From NCBI RefSeq assembly GCF_004358025.1, contig NZ_SMTL01000001.1, positions 1,178,001 through 1,242,000 on the forward strand: DNA of 64,000 nt. The letters run 5' to 3'. The position numbers were made by a program, and so were the translations under genes. Of this stretch, positions 42,549 through 51,467 are shown piece by piece (within the stretch, counting starts at the first letter, position 1; each line of letters begins with the position of its first letter). A model generated the notes under the pieces. The model worked only from the letters and a program-made list of their open reading frames with translations, was not told where the DNA came from and did not search any database. The stretch is from Rhizobium deserti. GTDB taxonomy: Bacteria; Pseudomonadota; Alphaproteobacteria; Rhizobiales; Rhizobiaceae.

Positions 42549-43502
42549 GTGGAAAGCCTTGCCAATCTGGAAGCCTTCATTCGCAGCGCTGAACTCGGTA
42601 GCTTTTCGGCGGCCGGCAGGCGGCTGGCGCTTACGCCTGCTGCGGTCAGTCGCAATGTGGCGACGCTGGAAAGGAACCTCGGCATCAGGCTTTTCCAGCG
42701 CAGCACCCGCAAGCTGACGCTGACGGAAGCTGGCGAACGCTTTCTTTCGGAAATCCGCGATCATGTCGGGGCATTGCAGACGGCCATTACCGAGGTCTCG
42801 CTGGAAGGCGGGGAGCCGGCCGGCGTGCTGAAGGTCAGCATGAGCCCGCATTTCGGAACCAACTATATCCTGCCGCTGCTGCCGGATTTCATGGCGCGCT
42901 ATCCTCGGATCCGTCCGGAATGGACCTTTGAGAACCGCCAGGTGGATCTGATCGCGGAAGGATATGATGCGGCGATCGGCGGCGGCCTGGAATTATCGTC
43001 CGGAACCGTTTCACGCGTTCTCGCGCCGGCGCATATCGTTGCGGTCGCATCACCAGCCTATATGCGGGGTCGGGCTCTGCCGCCCGATCCCGCAGGATTG
43101 GCCGCACTGGAGGGCATCCAGTTACGCTCCTCCAATACCGGCCGTATCCGGCAATGGATTATGCGCAACGCGGCGGGCGACGAGATGCCGGCTGCGCTGA
43201 CCGAAAAGATCGTGATGAACGACCCCGCCGCCGTGGCCCGCGCTGCAAGCCTCGGCCTCGGGGTTGCGATGATCGCCATGCCGGACGGCGTGATGTATTT
43301 CGAAAGGGGCGAGCTCATCCGGCTGCTGCCGGAATGGTATGCCGATATCGGCACGATCTCGATCTACTATGCGAGCAGGACGCTGCTGCCCGCCAAGACC
43401 CGCGTCTTCGTCGATTTCATCACCGAGCATTTCCGCAGGAACGGTCTAGCCAAGCGTTTCGCCGGCAGCCTCGGTGCCTCGAATTTTCGCAAGCAAAGCT
43501 AG
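42549..43502 (+). CDS. LysR family transcriptional regulator
   Basis: A 317-residue LysR protein with an N-terminal winged helix (FSAAGRRLALTPAAVSRNVATLERNLG) and a substrate-binding domain of the CrgA/AaeR-like type. It starts with GTG at 42549. It is divergent from the F420-reductase-like gene, its probable target, and converges on the molybdenum hydroxylase genes. Confidence 0.9.
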   Translation: MESLANLEAFIRSAELGSFSAAGRRLALTPAAVSRNVATLERNLGIRLFQRSTRKLTLTEAGERFLSEIRDHVGALQTAITEVSLEGGEPAGVLKVSMSPHFGTNYILPLLPDFMARYPRIRPEWTFENRQVDLIAEGYDAAIGGGLELSSGTVSRVLAPAHIVAVASPAYMRGRALPPDPAGLAALEGIQLRSSNTGRIRQWIMRNAAGDEMPAALTEKIVMNDPAAVARAASLGLGVAMIAMPDGVMYFERGELIRLLPEWYADIGTISIYYASRTLLPAKTRVFVDFITEHFRRNGLAKRFAGSLGASNFRKQS

Positions 43503-43528
43503 GCATCCGGCCCAACGGCCGGATGCCT
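43501..43528. terminator. Bidirectional hairpin between convergent genes
   Basis: A perfect 12-bp stem (AGGCATCCGGCC) with a CAAC loop, overlapping the LysR stop and just short of the stop of the molybdenum hydroxylase large subunit. T runs are short. Confidence 0.6.
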
Positions 43529-43533
43529 GATTG

Positions 43534-45825
43534 TCAGAGCAGTTTGTCCAGCGTCAGCGGCAGGTCGCGGACGCGTTTTCCGGTGGCATGGAAGACGGCA
43601 TTGGCAATGGCCGGTGCGACGCCGACGATACCGACTTCGCCGACGCCCTTGCCGCCGAGCGCCGATGCCTGATGGTCCGGCACACCGACCGAGATCACCT
43701 GGATATGAGGAATGTCGGAATTGGTCGGCACCAGATAATCGCCGACATTGTTGTTGATGGTCCGCCCGTTGCGGCCATCCACCAGGCCTTCCTCGAACAA
43801 AGCCTGGCCGATGCCCATGATGATGCCGCCGCGCCACTGGCTTTCCACCATCTTCGGATTGTAGAGCCGGCCGCAATCGAAGGCGGACACGATGCGGGAA
43901 ACCCGGACAGTGCCAAAATCCTCGTCCACCCGCACTTCAGCAAAATGCGCGCACCATGAATGCATGGAATAATCGCCCATGGTCGGGCCTTGGACCCTGG
44001 CCATGCTGCTCCAGGCGGCATTCTGATCCGTGAGGCTCTGCGCATCCTCCGGCAGCGTATTGCGCACGACCTCGATTTCGGTGCGGCCGAGCGCCGCCAT
44101 CAGCTCCGGCAGGCTCAACGCAGGACCTTGGCCAAGTTCGGAGGCGATCCGCCCATTGCTGACGGTTAAGGTATTGGCGCCGGTATCGCGCAGCGGCGAA
44201 TTCGGATCGTTCAGTGCCAGCCCGATCAATTCGTCGCGGGCAGCCGCTGCGGTCTTGTGCACCGCCCCGGTAATCGATCCCGCCAACATGGAACCGCCGG
44301 CGATTGCGGAGCCCGGCAGCCTCGAATCGCCAAGCACGACATCAATCTGGTCGACCGGAACACCCAATGCTTCGGACGCGGTCTGGGCAAGGATCGTATA
44401 GGTTCCCTGCCCCATGTCGATGGCACCGCTGACCACTTCGACCCGGCCATTGGCAAGGATGCGGATCATGGCAGCGCTGGGGGCCCGCAGCACGGGAAAG
44501 GTGCCGCAGCCAATGCCCCAGCCGACCAACTGGCGCCCGTCGCGCATGGAACGCGGCTCGTGGCTCCGCCTCGACCAGCCGAAGGCTTCGGCACCCTGCG
44601 TTAGCGCTTCGCGAAGCTGGCGCGTCGACCAAGGCTTGCCTGATTGATAATCGTGGTCGGCATAGTTCTTCAGGCGGAGCTCGAGAGGATCCATGCCGAG
44701 CTTGTAGGCCAGCTCCTCCATAGCGCATTCGATGCCGAAAGCGCTGGGGTTCTTGCCCGGGCCGCGCAGCGCTCCCGGAGTGACGGTATTGACCGGCACG
44801 ACCCGCGATTGCGACGAGAAGTTTTCCACCTTGTAGAGGATCGGCGTGGCAGCACCGGTCTGTTCCGGGTAATCCGTATAGGTGGAGGTTTCATTGGCAC
44901 CCCGGTGGATGATCGCCTGAAGGACCCCATCCTCAGTGGCGCCGAGCGCAATCGTCTGGCGCGTCGCGGCGCGACCGCCATAGCTGGTGAAGTTCTGCGG
45001 GCGGGTGACGGCCAGCTTGACCGGCCGGCCAAGCTTCCGAGCCGCAGCGGCGGCCACCGCCCCGTAAGGCAGAGCCACGCCTTTGGAGCCGAAGCCACCG
45101 CCGATGAAGGGCGAGATCATCCGGACATTCTCGATAGGCAGGCCGAACCATTCCGCATAATTGCGCTGCATGCCGTGGGTCCATTGGCTCGGTTCCCACA
45201 CGGTCAGCTGGTCGCCGTCCCATTTCGCCGTCAGGCCATGGGGCTCCATGGCCACATGATATTCGCGCGGCGTGCGATACTCGGCCTCCACACGAACGGG
45301 GGCCGCGGCGAACGCCGCCTCGGCATCGCCCCAGGCGACGCTGAGATTGTCCATCAACTTGCCCTTGCCGGCCTTCGCATCGTCGATATCGGCGATGCCT
45401 GGCTTTTCCTCATAGATGACGCGGACGAGCTTGGCCGCTTCGATTGCTTGCTCGCGGCTTTCGCCGACCACGGCAGCAATCGATTGGCCGTTATAGGTGA
45501 CCTCGCGCGGCAGCGGCAGGAAAGGCTGGTTCTCCGGCCGATTGCCGTACCAGTCCGAGGCGGTCATCAGGCCCAGATCGTCTTCGGGCGTCAGCACCAT
45601 CAGTACGCCTGGCACCGCCAGCGCCTGCGAGGCATCGACCGCAACGACCGTGCCGGCGGCAATGGTGCTCTGCACGAGAACGGCATGCGCCAGGCCGTCG
45701 ACCGGGTATTCCAGCGCATAGGTGGCGGCGCCGGTGACCTTTAGATCGCCTTCGAAACGGGACAGTCGCCCACCGACCAGGCCATCGGCGGCACTGCCGT
45801 GCTTGCGGGTTTCCATGATGGTCAT
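43534..45825 (-). CDS. Molybdenum hydroxylase large subunit, YagR/PaoC-like
   Basis: A 763-residue molybdopterin-cytosine-dinucleotide subunit of the xanthine oxidase family. Cofactor-binding GGGFGSKG and the C-terminal GGKGVGEVGI, holding the catalytic Glu, are present. With the two following proteins it forms an alpha-beta-gamma aldehyde oxidoreductase like E. coli PaoABC. It overlaps the FAD subunit gene by 4 bases and is last in the operon. The ATG at 45825 has GGAGGT upstream. Confidence 0.92.
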   Translation of the reverse strand: MTIMETRKHGSAADGLVGGRLSRFEGDLKVTGAATYALEYPVDGLAHAVLVQSTIAAGTVVAVDASQALAVPGVLMVLTPEDDLGLMTASDWYGNRPENQPFLPLPREVTYNGQSIAAVVGESREQAIEAAKLVRVIYEEKPGIADIDDAKAGKGKLMDNLSVAWGDAEAAFAAAPVRVEAEYRTPREYHVAMEPHGLTAKWDGDQLTVWEPSQWTHGMQRNYAEWFGLPIENVRMISPFIGGGFGSKGVALPYGAVAAAAARKLGRPVKLAVTRPQNFTSYGGRAATRQTIALGATEDGVLQAIIHRGANETSTYTDYPEQTGAATPILYKVENFSSQSRVVPVNTVTPGALRGPGKNPSAFGIECAMEELAYKLGMDPLELRLKNYADHDYQSGKPWSTRQLREALTQGAEAFGWSRRSHEPRSMRDGRQLVGWGIGCGTFPVLRAPSAAMIRILANGRVEVVSGAIDMGQGTYTILAQTASEALGVPVDQIDVVLGDSRLPGSAIAGGSMLAGSITGAVHKTAAAARDELIGLALNDPNSPLRDTGANTLTVSNGRIASELGQGPALSLPELMAALGRTEIEVVRNTLPEDAQSLTDQNAAWSSMARVQGPTMGDYSMHSWCAHFAEVRVDEDFGTVRVSRIVSAFDCGRLYNPKMVESQWRGGIIMGIGQALFEEGLVDGRNGRTINNNVGDYLVPTNSDIPHIQVISVGVPDHQASALGGKGVGEVGIVGVAPAIANAVFHATGKRVRDLPLTLDKLL

Positions 45826-46805
45826 GCGAGACCTCCAACTTTCATGATGGCGCGGGTGATCACGCGCGGAGCCAGTTCGATCTTGTAGAGATTGTCGCCG
45901 TAGCTGACAGCACCATCCATGGCGAGGCGGGCGGCCCGGGCGACTGTTTGCTCCTCCAGCGCCTTGCCGATCAGCGCCTGCTCGACGGCACGGGCCCGCC
46001 ATGGCTTGCTGGCAACACCGCCCAAGGCAACGCGAATGTCCTTGATAGTCCGGTTGTCGCTTTCGAGCTCCAATCCGACGGCCGCACTTGCCGCGGCAAA
46101 TTCGTAGGACTGCCGGTCGCGAACCTTGAGATAGGTGGAGTTCCTGGCCGCAACGGACGCCGGAATGCTGATGCCGAGGATCATTTCGCCGGGCTGCAGC
46201 ACCGTCTCCCGCTCCGGTGCATGGTCATAGGGCAGGAAGAAATCGTCGACCGGCACCTGACGTTGGCCGAGATCAACGACCGCATCCAAGGCGACAAGCG
46301 CCGCTGCCAGATCGCCGGGATAGCTGGCAATGCACTGCTCGCTGACGCCGAGCACCGCGTGATTGCGGATCACTCCGCCGAGAGCAGAACAGCCTGAGCC
46401 GGGATTACGCTTGTTGCAGGCGGGAAAAGTCAGCGGATCACGGAAATAAGCGCAGCGGGTACGCTGCAGAAGGTTGCCGCCGATTGTTGCCATGTTGCGG
46501 AGTTGGGCCGAAGCCGCAAGCGAGAGCGATTCCGAGACGGCAGGAAACCATGCCTTGATGTCGGGATGATCGGCAACAGCGGCCATTTTTGCAAGCGTGC
46601 CAATCACCGCCCCCTCCTGGTTGACGGCAATGCCGTCGAGACCTGACAAATGGGTGATGTCGATAACGGCTTCAGGTTCTGCGACACCGCATTTGGCGAG
46701 ATCGAGCAGGGTCGTGCCGCCGGCCAGCATCACAGCACTGGCTTGGAGCGCGGCCTGACGGGCGTCTTCCGCCGATGTCGCGCGGAAATAGGAAAAGTCT
46801 CTCAT
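45822..46805 (-). CDS. Molybdenum hydroxylase FAD subunit, YagS/PaoB-like
   Basis: A 327-residue FAD-binding subunit (VMLAGGTTLLDL, ATIGGNLLQRTRC). It has the cysteine insertion of PaoB (three cysteines from QRTRC to GSGCSA and a fourth in QCIASYP) that holds an extra [4Fe-4S] cluster in that subfamily. It overlaps both neighbours by 4 bases. Confidence 0.92.
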   Translation of the reverse strand: MRDFSYFRATSAEDARQAALQASAVMLAGGTTLLDLAKCGVAEPEAVIDITHLSGLDGIAVNQEGAVIGTLAKMAAVADHPDIKAWFPAVSESLSLAASAQLRNMATIGGNLLQRTRCAYFRDPLTFPACNKRNPGSGCSALGGVIRNHAVLGVSEQCIASYPGDLAAALVALDAVVDLGQRQVPVDDFFLPYDHAPERETVLQPGEMILGISIPASVAARNSTYLKVRDRQSYEFAAASAAVGLELESDNRTIKDIRVALGGVASKPWRARAVEQALIGKALEEQTVARAARLAMDGAVSYGDNLYKIELAPRVITRAIMKVGGLA

Positions 46806-47278
46806 CGGGCAGCCTCCGCCGCTTCGCGCACCGCCGCCACAACGCTGTTATAGGCGCCGCAACGACAGAGATTGCCGGACATGTATTCGCGGATTTCCTC
46901 GTCCGAGCCTGTATGGCCTTCCTTGATGCAGGCAACGGCCGACATGATCTGACCCGGCGTGCAATAGCCGCACTGGAAGGCATCATGCTCTAGGAAGGCA
47001 GCCTGAACCGGATGCAGGTCGCCGTTTTCGGCAGCAATTCCTTCGATCGTGGTGATCTGGCGGCCCTCGACCTGGGCCGCGAGCGTCAGGCAGGAAAGAA
47101 CCCGCTTCCCGTCCACATGACAGGTGCAGGCGCCGCATTGACCCTGATCGCAGCCCTTCTTCGTACCGGTCAGAAGGAGATGCTCGCGCAGCGCGTCGAG
47201 AAGGGTGACGCGCGGCTCGACGTCGAGCTCATGGCTGTGCCCGTTGATATCGAGCGTCAATTGGATGGTTCGTGTCAT
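46802..47278 (-). CDS. Molybdenum hydroxylase 2Fe-2S subunit, YagT/PaoA-like
   Basis: A 158-residue electron-transfer subunit with two [2Fe-2S] clusters: a plant-type one in CDQGQCGACTCHV plus a later Cys, and one in QCGYCTPGQ with NLCRCGAY. It lacks the Tat signal of E. coli PaoA, so this enzyme probably stays in the cytoplasm. It is the first gene of the operon. A TetR gene is divergent, with a strong palindrome between. Confidence 0.93.
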   Translation of the reverse strand: MTRTIQLTLDINGHSHELDVEPRVTLLDALREHLLLTGTKKGCDQGQCGACTCHVDGKRVLSCLTLAAQVEGRQITTIEGIAAENGDLHPVQAAFLEHDAFQCGYCTPGQIMSAVACIKEGHTGSDEEIREYMSGNLCRCGAYNSVVAAVREAAEAAR

Positions 47279-47438
47279 GATAAGCTCCTGCTATCGTCAC
47301 GAGAATGGAAAATTCATGATGTAGAGTGCACTGGCCGCCCGGTGACGGCGCGCTAGTTGAATGGGTGCGAGAGAAGACCGGCATCTTTCGGCATGGCATT
47401 CGGTCCCCATCTGCATTAAGAAGTGCGAGGCGCTCCAG

Positions 47439-47462
47439 TTAAGCGGAGGCGCCTCCGTTTAA
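47439..47462. promoter_or_regulatory. Probable TetR operator
   Basis: A 24-bp palindrome: TTAAGCGGAGGC and its partner GCCTCCGTTTAA, with one mismatched pair. It lies 161 bases before the hydroxylase operon and 52 before the TetR gene start. Confidence 0.65.
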
Positions 47463-47513
47463 CTTAATGGCTTGCATGCTTTCGTCAAGCCTTTCATTGC
47501 CGGAGTTATCATT

Positions 47514-48107
47514 TTGGCCTCGGCCTTGCCGACTGCACCATCGCCCACACCCGCCAAACTGCGGGCCGATGCGCGTCGAAACCGCGACAAGCTGGTGGAA
47601 ACAGCCGCGGCCGCCTTTTCAGAAAATGGCGTCGAGACGTCGCTTGAAGATATCGCCCGCCGCGCCGGCGTCGGCATTGGCACACTGTACCGGCACTTTC
47701 CGACCCGCGAGCATCTGGTGGAAACGGTTTATCGCCGCGAGCTGGAGAGCCTGGCGAGTGCGGCATCGGAACTTGCCGAAAAACATGCGGCCGACGTGGC
47801 ACTGCAGGAATGGATGCTGCGCTTCGTCAACTACATGGCCACCAAGCGGGGCATGGCAGCCAGCCTGAAGATTATTGCAAATTCCAATTCGACCTTGTTC
47901 TCCGAGGGCTTCGGCCGCATCCGCATCGCCATGGAAGGGCTTCTGACGGCTGCCCGCGAACAGGATCTCATCCGCAAGGACATCGAGCAGAACGATCTGA
48001 TGCATGCCATGTCTAGCATCTATTCCATCCCGGATTCTCCGGAATGGCGCGCGAGCGCCAACCGATTGATCGGCCTGCTGATGGACGGGTTGCGCGCCAA
48101 ACGGTAG
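47514..48107 (+). CDS. TetR family regulator
   Basis: A regulator of about 197 residues with helix-turn-helix SLEDIARRAGVGIGTLYRHFPTRE. The start is uncertain: no in-frame ATG lies at the beginning. The TTG at 47514 has CCGGAG upstream and gives a normal length; a TTG at 47472 would add 14 residues. It is divergent from the molybdenum hydroxylase operon and most likely represses it by binding the palindrome between them. Confidence 0.82.
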   Translation: MASALPTAPSPTPAKLRADARRNRDKLVETAAAAFSENGVETSLEDIARRAGVGIGTLYRHFPTREHLVETVYRRELESLASAASELAEKHAADVALQEWMLRFVNYMATKRGMAASLKIIANSNSTLFSEGFGRIRIAMEGLLTAAREQDLIRKDIEQNDLMHAMSSIYSIPDSPEWRASANRLIGLLMDGLRAKR

Positions 48108-48178
48108 CTGCATCCGCGCAACAATTGTTGACTTGGTCGTCAAAAGTTGAGAAACAGGGGAAACAGAAAGCCCCTGAC

Positions 48179-49288
48179 ATGGAAGATCCAAGCCCGCAGG
48201 AACTGGCCGTTCTCGAAGCGATCCGCGAAAATCCTTTCGTAGGTCAGCAGGAGATCGCCACAATGCTTGGCCTGGCGCGATCGACGGTTGCGGCTCACAT
48301 TGTTCAGCTGATGCAGAAGGGACAGCTTCTCGGTAGGGCTTATGTGCTGGCCGAGCAGGCCCGCGCACTTTGTATCGGCGGTGCGGTTCTGGACCGCAAA
48401 TACCGTGCCCGCGAAGCCTTGATCAATGCCACCTCCAACCCCGTCGATGGCGTGCGAAGCCTGGGTGGGGTGGCGCGCAACGTCGCCGAAAACCTGAGCC
48501 GGCTCGGCACCGCCACCAGCTTCGTCTCGATCGTCGGCGATGACGAAAACGGCCGCACACTGCTGGCCTATATGCGCGAGCGCGGCATCGACGTCAGCCA
48601 GACCATGGTGACCGGCGACCGCCCGACGGCCGAATATGCCGCCATCCTGGACCCCGCCGGAGACCTGGTCCTAGGGCTTGCGGATATGGGCATTTTCGAT
48701 CTGCTGCAACCGGATCACCTCGACCGGATCTGGCCGCATCTTGCTTCGGCCAATTGGGTATTTGCCGATTGCAATCCGCCTGCTGAGACGCTTGCTTCGC
48801 TGATTGCCAGAAGACAGGGAGCCCACTTCCGGCTGGCCGTGGATGCAGTCTCGACCGTCAAGGCGGCGCGGCTGCCCAAAGACCTGACCGGCATCGACCT
48901 GTTGTTCATGAACATCGACGAAGCAAACAGCATTCTCAAACGCCACGGAAGGGCTAGCATCGAAGATGCAAGAGAAGCGGCCATGGGCCTGCAGCGGGTC
49001 GGCGCCGATCAGGCCATTGTGACCATGGGCGCAGAAGGCATTGCAGTTGCCGGACCTGAGGGCGCCAAGATTTTTTCGGCCGTCGAGGCCGTGTCCGTCG
49101 ACATGACCGGCGCCGGCGACGCAATGATTGCCGGAACGCTCCACCGCGTCATGGCCGGGGACGATATCTACACCGCAGCCCGAACCGGTGCGCTTCTCGG
49201 CGCATTGACGACCGAAAGCTCGGCCAGCGTCCACACGCACCTCTCGCAGGCCTTCCTGGAGGCCAATATGCACCGTCTCACCGGTTGA
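48179..49288 (+). CDS. psuK: Pseudouridine kinase (PfkB family) with N-terminal helix-turn-helix
   Basis: A 369-residue protein. The first 55 residues form a winged-helix-like domain (EIATMLGLARSTVAAHIVQLMQKG), and the rest is a PfkB sugar kinase ending in the anion-hole motif DMTGAGDAMIAG. It would phosphorylate pseudouridine to the 5'-phosphate, the substrate of the PsuG enzyme next door. The ATG at 48179 was chosen because the domain begins there; the frame is open further upstream. The HTH fusion suggests that it also regulates its own operon. Confidence 0.88.
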   Translation: MEDPSPQELAVLEAIRENPFVGQQEIATMLGLARSTVAAHIVQLMQKGQLLGRAYVLAEQARALCIGGAVLDRKYRAREALINATSNPVDGVRSLGGVARNVAENLSRLGTATSFVSIVGDDENGRTLLAYMRERGIDVSQTMVTGDRPTAEYAAILDPAGDLVLGLADMGIFDLLQPDHLDRIWPHLASANWVFADCNPPAETLASLIARRQGAHFRLAVDAVSTVKAARLPKDLTGIDLLFMNIDEANSILKRHGRASIEDAREAAMGLQRVGADQAIVTMGAEGIAVAGPEGAKIFSAVEAVSVDMTGAGDAMIAGTLHRVMAGDDIYTAARTGALLGALTTESSASVHTHLSQAFLEANMHRLTG

Positions 49289-49311
49289 AGAACCGATCGA
49301 AAGGAATTTCC

Positions 49312-50235
49312 ATGTCCCTGCTCAAGCCCCAGCTCAGTCCGGAAGTCGCCGCAGCCCTGTCGGCAGGCCGTCCGGTCGTCGCGCTGGAATCGACGATCAT
49401 CACCCATGGCATGCCTTATCCGGCCAATCTGGAAACGGCGCTCGGCGTCGAAGCCGTGGTTCGCGACAATGGTGCGGTCCCGGCAACCATTGCGGTGATC
49501 GACGGGGAACTGCGCGCCGGCCTGGAACGCCATGAGCTGGAAACGCTGGCCCAGGCAAAGGGCGTGGTGAAGGCGTCCGGGCGAGACCTGGCCGTCGCCA
49601 TGGTCCGCCGCCAGACGGCCGGAACCACCGTGTCCGCGACCATGCTGCTGGCCGATCTTGCCGGCATCGAAATCTTCGCGACCGGCGGCGTTGGCGGCGT
49701 GCATCGTGGCGCCGAACAGACATTCGACATTTCGGCCGACCTGACGGAGCTTGGCCGCACCAGGACGGCCGTCGTCTGCGCCGGCGTCAAGTCGATCCTA
49801 GATATTTCTAAGACGCTCGAATTTCTGGAAACCCAGCGCGTGCCGGTGATCGCGTTTGGAACCGAGGATTTTCCGGCCTTCTTTACGCGCCAAAGCGGCT
49901 ACAAGGCCGATCATCGGCTGGATTCTCCAGAGGAGATCGCCCGGGCCATGCACCTGCACCACCAGCTCGGCACCGGAACCGGCCTGCTGATCGCCAATCC
50001 CATTCCGCAGGAAGCGGCCCTGACGCCTGACTTCATCGACGGTACGATTGCGGATGCGGTGCGCGAAGCCGAAGAACGCGGCATCAGCCGCAAGGAGCTG
50101 ACCCCCTTCCTTCTCGGCAGGATCAATGAGCTTTCCAAGGGCGAAAGCCTGAAGGCGAATATCGAGCTGGTGCGCAACAATGCGAAGCTCGCAGCTCAGA
50201 TGGCGGTGGCCTACGCCGCGCTGAAGAGGTCGTAA
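49312..50235 (+). CDS. psuG: Pseudouridine-5'-phosphate glycosidase
   Basis: A 307-residue PsuG. It splits pseudouridine 5'-phosphate into uracil and ribose 5-phosphate. Characteristic stretches are ALESTIITHGMPYP near the start, FATGGVGGVHRG and TDFPAFF-like GTEDFPAFFTR. The ATG at 49312 has AAAGGAA upstream. It follows psuK by 23 bases in one operon for pseudouridine salvage. Confidence 0.94.
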   Translation: MSLLKPQLSPEVAAALSAGRPVVALESTIITHGMPYPANLETALGVEAVVRDNGAVPATIAVIDGELRAGLERHELETLAQAKGVVKASGRDLAVAMVRRQTAGTTVSATMLLADLAGIEIFATGGVGGVHRGAEQTFDISADLTELGRTRTAVVCAGVKSILDISKTLEFLETQRVPVIAFGTEDFPAFFTRQSGYKADHRLDSPEEIARAMHLHHQLGTGTGLLIANPIPQEAALTPDFIDGTIADAVREAEERGISRKELTPFLLGRINELSKGESLKANIELVRNNAKLAAQMAVAYAALKRS

Positions 50236-50270
50236 CAAAAACGCCCGCATAGCCGAACACTATGCGGGCG
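50236..50270 (-). terminator. Rho-independent terminator for the ftsZ paralogue
   Basis: An 11-bp perfect stem (CGCCCGCATAG) with a 7-base loop. On the minus strand it is followed by TTTTTGTT. It lies between the convergent psuG and ftsZ-like genes and may serve psuG too. Confidence 0.82.
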
Positions 50271-50297
50271 ATTTATGCGCCAGTATCAGGCCAGAGC

Positions 50298-51320
50298 CTA
50301 CTGAAGCGTCCGCGGCTGCAGCTGGTCGGCGCTGTAACCGGAAGCCGAAGCGGGAAGCCCGCTGTCTTCCAGGCCGGTCGCAACGACCGAGACACGGAAC
50401 TTGCCGTCGAGATTGCGGTCGAAGATCGCGCCGACGACGATATCCGCATCGTCCTGCACCTGGTCGCGGATCCGGCTGGCCGCCTCATCGACCTCGAACA
50501 GCGTCATGTCCGAGCCGCCGGAGATCGACACCAGCACACCTCTGGCACCCCGCAGCGAGACATCGTCCAGCAGCGGATTGGCGATCGCCGCTTCCGCAGC
50601 TTTCATCGCCCGGCCCTCCCCGGCAGCCTCGCCCGTACCCATCATGGCCCGGCCCATGCCGCGCATGACCGATTTCACATCGGCGAAATCGAGGTTGATC
50701 AGGCCTTCCTTGACGATCAGGTCGGTGATGCAGCCGACGCCGGCGAACAGCACCCGATCGGCCGTCATGAAGGCATCGGCGAATGTCGTCTTCGCATCCG
50801 CGATGCGGAAAAGGTTCTGGTTGGGGATGACGATAACGGTATCGGCGGCCTGGCGGAGCGCCTCGACACCGGCTTCCGCCATTCTCATGCGGCGATTGCC
50901 TTCAAAGGTGAAAGGCTTGGTCACCACGCCAACGGTCAGGATCCCGGCCGAGCGCGCTGCCTGGGCAATCACTGACGCGGCACCCGTACCCGTGCCGCCG
51001 CCCATGCCGGCGGTGACGAAGCACATATGCGAGCCGGCCAGGTGGTCCATGATCTCGTCAATGGACTCCTCGGCGGCCGCGCGGCCCACTTCCGGCAGCG
51101 ACCCGGCACCGAGACCTTCGGTGACCTGGGCGCCGAGCTGGATGCGGCGCGACGCCCTTGATGTGGCGAGCACCTGAGCATCCGTATTGGCGGCAATGAA
51201 TTCCACGCCCTGCAGATCTTCCGCAATCATGTTGTTGATGGCATTGCCGCCGCCGCCGCCAACGCCGATGACAGTGATATGCGGCCGTAATCCGGAAATG
51301 CCGCTCTTAGCGTCCGTCAT
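50298..51320 (-). CDS. Short FtsZ paralogue (FtsZ2-like)
   Basis: A 340-residue tubulin-like GTPase. The GTP-binding loop GGGTGTG (107-113), [14 protein letters not shown] at the N-terminus and NLDFADV in the T7 loop are intact. It ends soon after the C-terminal domain, without the long linker and the conserved tail peptide that bind FtsA, ZipA and other division proteins. This matches the 36-kDa FtsZ2 known in Sinorhizobium, so it cannot replace the main FtsZ and may modulate it. Confidence 0.9.
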   Translation of the reverse strand: MTDAKSGISGLRPHITVIGVGGGGGNAINNMIAEDLQGVEFIAANTDAQVLATSRASRRIQLGAQVTEGLGAGSLPEVGRAAAEESIDEIMDHLAGSHMCFVTAGMGGGTGTGAASVIAQAARSAGILTVGVVTKPFTFEGNRRMRMAEAGVEALRQAADTVIVIPNQNLFRIADAKTTFADAFMTADRVLFAGVGCITDLIVKEGLINLDFADVKSVMRGMGRAMMGTGEAAGEGRAMKAAEAAIANPLLDDVSLRGARGVLVSISGGSDMTLFEVDEAASRIRDQVQDDADIVVGAIFDRNLDGKFRVSVVATGLEDSGLPASASGYSADQLQPRTLQ

Positions 51321-51467
51321 CGTGCTTTCTCCTTTGAACGTGTTTCCGCCCTGCCCTTATGCGGGCAGCGAATCGGGCGCAGACTAAGTGCGCAACAAGG
51401 CAGAGACGGGGCGTAAAATCCACAACGGAATGCGAAATGCGCCCGACGAGCGGACGCTTGAGCTCGC

